NCBI GenBank assembly: GCA_937864935.1
Contig: CALMDN010000139.1
Span: forward strand, 1 to 7,220
Direction of reading: 5' to 3'
DNA length: 7,220 bases
Origin: an uncultured Bacteroidales bacterium
GTDB lineage: Bacteria > Bacteroidota > Bacteroidia > Bacteroidales > Lentimicrobiaceae
This document shows, in pieces, positions 1-5,736 of the stretch. The notes beneath the pieces are model-generated. The model worked only from the letters and a program-made list of their open reading frames with translations. It made no database searches and was not told the DNA's origin. The number at the start of each line of letters is the position of its first letter. Position 1 is the first letter of the stretch. A program made the translations under genes and the position numbers.

Positions 1-267
1 CCTGCAGCTTCCTTCACCTTATCACAGAACTACCCCAACCCGTTCAGCGGAACCTCAACCGTTGAACTAACCCTTGTGAAGAAATCAATGGTAAGCCTTG
101 AAGTGAACGATATGACCGGTAGGGTGGTTTATACTTTGCCATCTGCTTCGTACAATTCCGGCAGCAACCTGCTGAAAATTTCAGCCAGCCAGCTGGTTCC
201 TGGCATCTACACCTATTCGGTAATCGTTAATGGTGAGCGTATAACCCGAAAAATGGTGGTCGAATAA
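1..267 (+). CDS. 3' end of a T9SS-secreted protein (type A sorting domain), 5' partial
   Basis: The reading frame is open from base 1 and ends at TAA 265-267, giving 88 residues whose start lies left of the window. The visible part is almost entirely a Por secretion system (T9SS) type A C-terminal sorting domain. It has the QNYPNPFSG hallmark at residues 9-17, a VNDMTGR-type strand-turn near the middle, a PGIYTYSV strand, and a final basic/hydrophobic RKMVVE end. In this family the domain directs passage through the outer membrane and is removed or attached to the cell surface by the T9SS sortase. The function of the missing N-terminal passenger cannot be known from here. An internal ATG at 76 lies inside the sorting domain and is not a credible start. 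The gene is followed directly by an intrinsic terminator. Confidence 0.9.
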   Translation, partial: PAASFTLSQNYPNPFSGTSTVELTLVKKSMVSLEVNDMTGRVVYTLPSASYNSGSNLLKISASQLVPGIYTYSVIVNGERITRKMVVE

Positions 268-288
268 TCTATTCAAACAGTTGATTTC

Positions 289-320
289 AGGGATGCTGGC
301 AAATCAGCATCCCTTTTTTT
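289..320 (+). terminator. Intrinsic terminator after the first T9SS cargo gene
   Basis: A perfect stem of ten pairs (289-298 with 305-314, core GGGATGCTG / CAGCATCCC) encloses a six-base loop and runs straight into seven Ts at 314-320. It lies 21 bases after the TAA at 265-267, as expected for a factor-independent terminator on the plus strand. Confidence 0.9.
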
Positions 321-343
321 ATGTTGTCTGATTGATTAGCAGC

Positions 344-376
344 TTTGAATGATTCATATCCGGGGGGGTAGTTTTG
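344..376 (+). promoter_or_regulatory. Predicted Bacteroidota-type promoter of the beta-propeller T9SS gene
   Basis: TTTG at 344-347 matches the -33 element and TAGTTTTG at 369-376 matches the -7 element TAnnTTTG recognised by the Bacteroidota primary sigma factor. The spacer is 21 bases, within the usual range. Transcription would start near 381-384, leaving a leader of about 75 bases before the ATG at 458. The spacer ends in a run of seven Gs (362-368) touching the -7 box, which is unusual. Assignment rests on motif match and position only. Confidence 0.6.
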
Positions 377-457
377 CGCTCATGCTCCTCATTCTGAACA
401 TTTTCAGATTCTTATATGTTTTAATTCTGTTCATGTGTCAAATCAAAACCTTCACCC

Positions 458-1942
458 ATGGTCAGATATTTTACCATTTCAGTATTATTGATACTGTTGT
501 TCTCAATAACTGAGTCCGATGCACAGCAGTTTGACTGGGCCAGATCCTACAATATCAGCAACAGCAATGAGGTAGCTGCCCTTACGGGTGACGAAAACAA
601 CAATGCCTATATCGCAGGTGTTTATGGTGCTTCACAGTCTCTTCCTTATACCGGTGACTGTTACCTGCTGAAGGCTAATGCTGCTGGTGCTGCATTATGG
701 ACCCGGACCTTCACCGGTCAGGTACAGATTGGTGATCTGGTTTATTCCGGGGGTGCACTCTGGATTGTTGGTCAGTCGAACGGGATATTCACCTATGATG
801 GTGTTAGTTACGGGTTACCCGCCTATCATATGTTTATAATGAAAACCGATACAGCCGGCTCGTTGCTCTGGATTACCACCGACGGTACACGCAACGGGGC
901 TGGCGCCAACCTTGTGGCCGGACAGGCAGGTCTGGTAGCTGTCAACCTCAAAGGAGTGTCGAATATTGGAAATTATATTCAACTGCTGGATGAAGATGGA
1001 AGTATACTGAAAAGTAAAGAGATTGTAGGAAATTCAACGAACATTACAGATTTGGCCCTGCACAATGAGCGGGTTTACCTGAATGGCGCATTTAACGGAT
1101 CTGACAGCCTGGTGGTTGATGAGATTGTGATTCATGCACCGGCCATCGAGCACGCGGCCTTTGTGCTGGCCCTCGACAGTGACTTTGTTGCCGAATGGGC
1201 CGCTGTCGATACCACCATCAACAACCGTGACGGCCGCATTGAAGCCGGTGATGCCGGTGTTTATGCCTATTTTTCAGTGCTGGAACCCCCTTTTAATATT
1301 GTCAATGTTGTTAAACGATATACTGCCGAGGGACAAATGATCAGGGAAGCAGAAATCCCTTTCTTTACCACCGCAGTTACCCTATATCCGGATATGGTGC
1401 TGGCTCCCGGGATGCTGGGTATTTTTGCGAACAATGATTTTGGTCACGACAATCATGAAGTTATACTTTTTGATGAGAGCCTTAATCTGGTGGATGAGCT
1501 GAGTGTCGCCGGACTCTCAGACCTCTATTCCGGTCAGATATGCACAAGCAGCGATGGTTTTATGATTGCCCATGTGCATTCCGGAGACCTTGATTTTAAC
1601 AACGAATTTACACTTACCTATACTGGTTCCGGAAAACGACCATATATAGGCAGGCTATCGGTTTCAGAACCTACCGGCATTGCTGTTACACTGAACACGG
1701 AAAAAGGTATTGAGCTTTATCCGAATCCGGCACACAGCAGGATATTTTTCGAAATACCTGATTCTTTCGCTGCACCTGTCAGGTTGACCATATCAGATGT
1801 TTCCGGGAGAATGGTGCAATCTTCTGATTTAGTTGCGGGGGTTAATGATTTGAATGTCAGTAATCTGCCGACAGGTGTGTATGTGGGGTCGTTGCATACA
1901 CCCGATCACACTGTTGTTGTTAAAAAACTGATAATCAAGTAA
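458..1942 (+). CDS. Secreted beta-propeller-like protein with T9SS type A sorting domain
   Basis: This is a complete 494-residue protein. Residues 1-22 form a Sec signal peptide: a short basic start, a hydrophobic core VLLILLF, and likely cleavage after ESDA before QQF. Residues about 23-400 contain loosely repeated blade-like units. Each has a strand ending in a KANAAG-, KTDTAG- or LDEDG-type turn followed by a Trp/hydrophobic strand (ALWTRTF, LLWITTD). This resembles SBBP/beta-propeller repeat proteins of Bacteroidota, but no catalytic motif is visible. Residues about 417-494 are a T9SS type A sorting domain with YPNP at 421-424, ISDVSGRMV, NLPTGVYV and a KKLIIK end, so the mature protein should be exported and probably surface-bound. 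The ATG at 458 is chosen because it directly precedes the signal peptide; no Shine-Dalgarno sequence is evident, which is normal in this phylum. It is transcribed toward the M23 gene, convergent and 22 bases apart. The ligand or role is unknown. Confidence 0.9.
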   Translation: MVRYFTISVLLILLFSITESDAQQFDWARSYNISNSNEVAALTGDENNNAYIAGVYGASQSLPYTGDCYLLKANAAGAALWTRTFTGQVQIGDLVYSGGALWIVGQSNGIFTYDGVSYGLPAYHMFIMKTDTAGSLLWITTDGTRNGAGANLVAGQAGLVAVNLKGVSNIGNYIQLLDEDGSILKSKEIVGNSTNITDLALHNERVYLNGAFNGSDSLVVDEIVIHAPAIEHAAFVLALDSDFVAEWAAVDTTINNRDGRIEAGDAGVYAYFSVLEPPFNIVNVVKRYTAEGQMIREAEIPFFTTAVTLYPDMVLAPGMLGIFANNDFGHDNHEVILFDESLNLVDELSVAGLSDLYSGQICTSSDGFMIAHVHSGDLDFNNEFTLTYTGSGKRPYIGRLSVSEPTGIAVTLNTEKGIELYPNPAHSRIFFEIPDSFAAPVRLTISDVSGRMVQSSDLVAGVNDLNVSNLPTGVYVGSLHTPDHTVVVKKLIIK

Positions 1943-1946
1943 GGGT

Positions 1947-1971
1947 AATCTGAAAGTATTCTTTTCAGATT
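1947..1971. terminator. Possible shared hairpin terminator between convergent genes
   Basis: AATCTGAAA (1947-1955) and TTTCAGATT (1963-1971) form a perfect nine-pair stem around a seven-base loop. It sits between the plus-strand stop at 1940-1942 and the minus-strand stop at 1965-1967, and its right arm overlaps the end of the M23 gene. Neither side has a long T tract, so termination efficiency is doubtful. Its position in a 22-base convergent gap is the main argument for a shared terminator. Confidence 0.45.
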
Positions 1972-3236
1972 GGTTTCAGGATGTTTTTAACCGGCATACT
2001 GATTGAATCCAGTTTACGCCCTTGTTGCAGTTTAACAATGTTGAAGCTGTCGGCCAGTTCTTTCTTTACCGGTAATGCAGGGGGAGACTCTACTTTCAGC
2101 GGGTCAACCGGCGAGCCATTTTTGTAAAATCTGAAATCCAGGTGCGGCCCTGTGGAGAGCCCTGAACTGCCGACATATCCGATCACCTGGCCCTGCTGCA
2201 CATGAGCCCCTTTGCTGATTCCTTTGGCGTAGCCGCTGAGGTGCAGGTAGGCCGTGGTGTACATAGCATTGTGCCGTATTTTGATCATTCGTCCGGCACC
2301 GCCGGCATAACGGACCTCAATCACGGTGCCATTCCCAATCGAATGAACAGGAGTACCTTTCGGGGCAGCATAATCGACCCCGTGATGCGGGCGGCGGATT
2401 CGGAGTACCGGGTGCAGGCGGCTGTTAGAGAAGTGGGAGCTGATTCTGGAGAATTTCAGTGGTGCCTTCAGAAATGCCCTGCGGAGGCTTTGACCCTTGT
2501 CGTCGAAATAGTCAGGCTTGTTGTCCTGTACGAAACGGAAGGCGAAATTATCTTTCCCGCCGTGGTTGAACCGGGCAGAGAGGATGTTCCCCATGCCTAT
2601 GGTTTCCCCGTCAACAACCAGTTCTTCATAGATGGCAGTAAAATTGTCACCCTTCTGTATAGAGTAAAAATCAATTGTCCATGCGTAGATTTCTGAAAGG
2701 GCAACAGTTACATTGGGGCTGGCCCCGATCTCGTTCATGGCATTCCACAAGGAAGAGCTGATGGTGTTGGAGGCTGTCCTGATCCTGACTTCAACTTCTT
2801 TTTGTCCGAGGTGCACATGCAGTGAGTCACCGGTTTCAAACACAACATATTCTGTAGGGTTGGTTTCATAGATGAAGTACTCGGCTTTCCTGAGACTGTC
2901 GTTTGAACATAAAACGGTGTATTTGTTTCCGGCCCTTATCTTTCTCACATCAAAAATTCCGGCAGCCTTTGTTACCAGTTGCTCAACCGCAATCATTGAT
3001 GTGTTGTATTTAAGTAGAATTGACGATAGATTTTCATTGGATTTCACTACATCTTTAACAACAAAGAAAGAATCGACGACCATGCCGTATTCCATTTTGG
3101 GCTCCGGAACATACACCTGATCGGGTAGTGGCTTATGCAGGGCTGAAAGGTAGTAATCAAGGGTGAAAATCAATAAAACGGCAACAATGACAATGGCTAT
3201 GGCTTCAATGATTCTTCGTTTGGTAAATCGTTTCAT
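1965..3236 (-). CDS. Membrane-anchored M23 peptidoglycan endopeptidase (MepM/Csd3-like)
   Basis: The protein has 423 residues from the chosen ATG at 3236. An in-frame TTG (3269) and ATG (3254) would add 11 or 6 residues. I prefer 3236 because MKRFTKRR directly precedes the hydrophobic segment (about 9-29), a classic N-terminal membrane anchor with a periplasmic body. Residues about 60-255 match the two N-terminal regulatory domains of MepM/Csd3-type enzymes, including the conserved run from IYAWTIDFYSIQKGD to the acidic-residue loop before the peptidase. Residues about 270-381 are the M23 (LytM) domain with H284 and D288 in HHGVD, H332 in YLHLS, and H365 in TGPHLD. Such enzymes are zinc metallopeptidases that cut peptide cross-links in peptidoglycan for wall growth. 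The second His of the usual HxH motif, a zinc ligand in LytM, is Asp here (D367, codon 2136-2138). All other core residues are present, so the enzyme is probably active, but this is inference. There is no gene within 170 bases upstream, so it is probably transcribed alone. Confidence 0.92.
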   Translation of the reverse strand: MKRFTKRRIIEAIAIVIVAVLLIFTLDYYLSALHKPLPDQVYVPEPKMEYGMVVDSFFVVKDVVKSNENLSSILLKYNTSMIAVEQLVTKAAGIFDVRKIRAGNKYTVLCSNDSLRKAEYFIYETNPTEYVVFETGDSLHVHLGQKEVEVRIRTASNTISSSLWNAMNEIGASPNVTVALSEIYAWTIDFYSIQKGDNFTAIYEELVVDGETIGMGNILSARFNHGGKDNFAFRFVQDNKPDYFDDKGQSLRRAFLKAPLKFSRISSHFSNSRLHPVLRIRRPHHGVDYAAPKGTPVHSIGNGTVIEVRYAGGAGRMIKIRHNAMYTTAYLHLSGYAKGISKGAHVQQGQVIGYVGSSGLSTGPHLDFRFYKNGSPVDPLKVESPPALPVKKELADSFNIVKLQQGRKLDSISMPVKNILKPI

Positions 3237-3297
3237 CCGGTTGAAATTATGCATACAAGAACTGACCAACCCTAGAAGGTTAATTAGTTGCTGCGGG

Positions 3298-3305
3298 CAA
3301 AATTA
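3298..3305 (-). promoter_or_regulatory. Candidate -7 element upstream of the M23 gene
   Basis: Read on the minus strand this is TAATTTTG, an exact fit to the Bacteroidota TAnnTTTG -7 element. It lies about 60 bases upstream of the chosen ATG at 3236, in the gap after the metallo-beta-lactamase-fold gene. No TTTG is found at the proper distance upstream; the nearest TTG-like sequence (3334-3336) is too far away. The call is therefore tentative. Confidence 0.35.
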
Positions 3306-3409
3306 ATAGAAAAACTGCATTGATGACCAGCTTCAATGCGCTGCCAACCTTAACGGAGGAAAGGGCATTGTATTGTCCGGAACGCTATAATTCAGGGAAG
3401 TTAAAGTGT

Positions 3410-4258
3410 TTAGTAGATTTTCTTTTCCAGGTGATTCAGAAATACCTCAACATCAGGATAATACTCTTTAATCCTTTTGTAATTCCGTCGAAGCTCATCA
3501 TACGGGATGTGGGTGACCACAATCTTCTGAGGTTTGATGTAAGTATCGAGAATCCTTCTACCTTCACAATCGAGCAGAAACCAGTAATGGATGAAGGCAA
3601 TGTCTATTTTCTCATTTTCCAGGCCGAACCCGGTAAAATTTTCTTCAGTGTAAGCGGCATCCCCGATATGAAGAACTTTTTTCCCGCCCATTTCGATAAG
3701 GAAGCTGAGGTTTTCAACCTTGTAGTCTTCTATGCCCATGTGACGCTGAACATATGTTGTAACCTTCAGATTGTCAGTTTTGTAAACATCGCTGCCAAAC
3801 AGTGGTGCATTCAGTATATTTACCTGTGATCCTCTTTTAAGCTCAGGATCCTGACGATAAATCCTGCTGAGTACTGAATCAGTCTGAGGGTTGGTGATGA
3901 GCAAGGCATTGGGGTTGTTGATGAGGAACCTTGAAGCAAGGGAGGCATCAAAATGGTCGGCATGATAATGTGATACCAGCATGTGGCTGATTTTCTGAAA
4001 GGGTGAAAGTCCCTTTATCATGGCTTTCTGAACCTTGGGTTCCGGGGTCTCCCAGATATCCCCGTTGAGGTAAAGCGCATCCAGCAGAATTCTGACATCC
4101 CCGGAAGCCAGCAGAAATCCTGAGTTCGCGATGTAGGTAACTTCAATCCGGGCTGTCTGCTCAGCAGGTATTGCCAGGTCTGGTGAATTGAATAAAAGCT
4201 GGGCGGACAGTTGCGTGACCGTTAAAAACAGACTAAGGGTAAAGAACTGGCGTTTCAT
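3410..4258 (-). CDS. Secreted metallo-beta-lactamase-fold hydrolase
   Basis: This is a complete 282-residue protein. Residues 1-20 are a Sec signal peptide ending LSAQ, so the enzyme should be periplasmic or secreted. The mature part is a metallo-beta-lactamase fold of the broad Lactamase_B_2/UlaG-like type. It opens with a strand pair IEVTYIANSGFLL-RILLDAL (about 38-62). The dinuclear metal motif HYHADH follows (H97, H99, D101, H102), then a probable third ligand H173, then D200 in HIGDAAY, and H250 in VVTH near the C-terminus. All canonical metal ligands are therefore present and it should be catalytically competent. The substrate cannot be read from the sequence. Related families hydrolyse phosphodiester, lactone or similar bonds, and annotation as a beta-lactamase would be over-reach. 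The ATG at 4258 is chosen for the signal peptide. It is spaced 173 bases from the M23 gene and 344 from the NPP remnant, so an operon is not supported. Confidence 0.9.
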   Translation of the reverse strand: MKRQFFTLSLFLTVTQLSAQLLFNSPDLAIPAEQTARIEVTYIANSGFLLASGDVRILLDALYLNGDIWETPEPKVQKAMIKGLSPFQKISHMLVSHYHADHFDASLASRFLINNPNALLITNPQTDSVLSRIYRQDPELKRGSQVNILNAPLFGSDVYKTDNLKVTTYVQRHMGIEDYKVENLSFLIEMGGKKVLHIGDAAYTEENFTGFGLENEKIDIAFIHYWFLLDCEGRRILDTYIKPQKIVVTHIPYDELRRNYKRIKEYYPDVEVFLNHLEKKIY

Positions 4259-4602
4259 ATTTATTGAGGGTTTGGTGAATAATTCAGTCTATCAATACGG
4301 GAATTCTGTTTTTATTCGGAAATGTGAATTTAAGTAACACGAGCACAGCCAAATTGTTCTGATGGAAGCAAAGATTCCCTCTGTATTTCAATGCGTATTT
4401 GAAATGGCCGGTATCTTAATTCAAGGAGGCGACCCCACAGCAGGTTTCAGTAGCCGGATTGCAGTTTCGGACTGCGGTGAGCATTAATGTCTTTTTATTC
4501 CCGGGTGTTGGGAGTGAAGATCAACCTCTGCCTGAGGGAAAGGAAGGCAAGGGGGCCTTTTCAGTTACGGCAGCTTTCACGAGACATGGGAAACTTTGCG
4601 GA
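4259..4602. other. 344-base stretch without a recognisable gene
   Basis: This lies between the NPP remnant and the start of the metallo-beta-lactamase-fold gene, and must hold that gene's promoter and leader. I find no exact TAnnTTTG on the minus strand near 4258. Two small inverted repeats are visible: ATTTCAA / TTGAAAT (4385-4391 and 4399-4405), and GCAGT / ACTGC around a TTCGG loop (4461-4475). Neither has a T tract. A plus-strand frame stays open from 4420 to a TAA at 4612-4614 but has no ATG, no family resemblance and skewed composition, so I do not call it. The right half (about 4425-4600) looks more GC- and G-rich than its surroundings. No tRNA or known riboswitch fold was recognised. 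Confidence 0.6.
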
Positions 4603-5631
4603 TTAATCCGGTAAAAGCATTTTTTCAACCTGACGGAGTTCACCATCGGTTCTTGCAGGGATGATGCCTAGCAAATGGGCCAGCAGCGGATAGATGTGAA
4701 TGTTCTGAAATGAAGGGTGAATATAATTCTTCTTAAAAGCAGGCCCGGAAGCATAAAAAATGGCATGTACATCGGTATTCCGGATGTCATAGCCATGGGT
4801 GCCTCCCGTATAATCCTTCCTGTTTTTTTTCAGGGTTACACTCCATGCGGAATCTGCAACCACAATGATATTACCGGTTCTGTAATGAGAACCGTAATTC
4901 AGGTACCCGGGGACTTCTGATGGTTTCCAGACCCTGAGGTGACCGGCTTTTCGGAGAGAAAGGTAAGCAGAGTCAATCCATGGTCCTTCAGCATAGAGGT
5001 TGAAGTTGGGGTTGCCTCCCTCGATTTTCACCGGCCACGATTCCGGGATAAAGTCTCTCAGTACAATGTTTCTATCAGAGGAGATTTCGCCCATTCCATG
5101 ATCAGAAACCACGATGAAGTTAATGTTATCCGCTGCGTCAAGGCTGCGGATCCTGTCGTACAATGATCCGGTAAGGCTATCGATGGTGCGGACTACCCTG
5201 AAAGTTTCCGGATGGTCGGGACCGTATTCATGTCCGATGGCATCGGGTTCGTGGTAGTAGGCCAGAATCAGTCGGGGCTTTAGGGAATCCGGCAAGCACA
5301 GCCATTTTATAATGGTATCGTTGCGGTCAGCAAATGGCACTTTCCCATCGTACATCTTCCAATAATCAGGATGCATCCCCTGAATGGGTACATCGCTGCC
5401 TACCCAGAAAAATGAAGCGGTTTTGAGCCCCTGCTTCATCGCAGTAATCCAGATGGGTTCCCCGCCATAGAAGGCAGGATTTTGCCTGGCAGAGGGTTTC
5501 CCGATGGCATATGAGACATCATATACGGAATCATAAAAAGAGTTGTTTACCAGCCCGTGATGATCGGGATAAACGCCGGTAGCAATCCTGTAATGATTCG
5601 GAAAGGTTTTTGAAGGGAAAGAAGGGATTTT
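4603..5631 (-). pseudogene. 5'-truncated nucleotide pyrophosphatase/phosphodiesterase (NPP, alkaline phosphatase superfamily)
   Basis: From 5631 down to TAA 4603-4605, 342 codons read without interruption as the NPP/type I phosphodiesterase family. The first recognisable block is IPSFPSKTFPNHY with the catalytic Thr (codon 5605-5607), then ATGVYPDHHG and the GGEPIW block. Counting from the first ATG (5439), the metal ligands D66 and H70 (PDAIGH), D113 and H114 (VSDHGM) and H215 (GGTHGYD) are present, and the C-terminus is complete. The signal peptide and the opening strand carrying the first metal-binding Asp (DGFR motif) are missing. An in-frame stop (TAA, 5632-5634) sits exactly where homology ends, followed by non-coding DNA and a terminator. 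No ATG, GTG or TTG occurs between 5631 and 5440. Translation from ATG 5439 would give a 278-residue product lacking the nucleophile. Intact homologues are secreted zinc enzymes of about 400 residues that cleave nucleotide phosphodiester bonds. I judge it non-functional; an assembly join at about 5630 is the alternative. Confidence 0.8.
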
Positions 5632-5657
5632 TTACGAAATCGTGAATTAACCTGTTC

Positions 5658-5702
5658 AAAACAAAAAGAGGCTGTTTGAAAAAACAAGCCTCTTTTTGTT
5701 TT
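5658..5702 (-). terminator. Strong, likely bidirectional terminator after the BACON/OB lipoprotein gene
   Basis: Arms 5658-5673 and 5687-5702 are perfectly complementary over 16 pairs (AAAACAAAAAGAGGCT and its complement). GTTT / AAAC extends the stem inward past one bulged A (5686) and leaves a GAAA loop. Both outer ends are T-rich on the strand being read (TCTTTTTGTTTT), so it can stop transcription either way. It lies 34 bases after the minus-strand TAG at 5737-5739 and about 26 bases before the NPP remnant begins. Confidence 0.9.
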
Positions 5703-5736
5703 ACTCCATTAAATAAATAATGAAGAGAATTACATT

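Noticed and set aside
1134..1340. Plus-strand 68-codon frame inside the beta-propeller T9SS gene
   Set aside because: It is an out-of-frame overlap within a gene supported by a signal peptide and sorting domain.
2202..2696. Plus-strand open frame of 164 codons antisense to the M23 gene
   Set aside because: It lies wholly inside a well-supported minus-strand gene with catalytic motifs, and its translation shows no family features.
3306..3339. Possible minus-strand terminator of the metallo-beta-lactamase-fold gene: CATTGA/TCAATG hairpin followed by five Ts
   Set aside because: The stem is only six pairs with a nine-base loop, a base separates stem and T run, and it lies over 70 bases from the stop; it is too weak to call.
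3320..3829. Plus-strand open frame of 169 codons over the 3' half of the metallo-beta-lactamase-fold gene
   Set aside because: It mostly overlaps the conserved minus-strand coding sequence and its translation resembles no family; it is a shadow frame.
5658..5702. The 16-pair inverted repeat as a transposon end or MITE remnant next to the truncated gene
   Set aside because: There is no transposase, no target-site duplication and no second copy in the window; T-rich flanks and position after a stop codon fit a terminator better.
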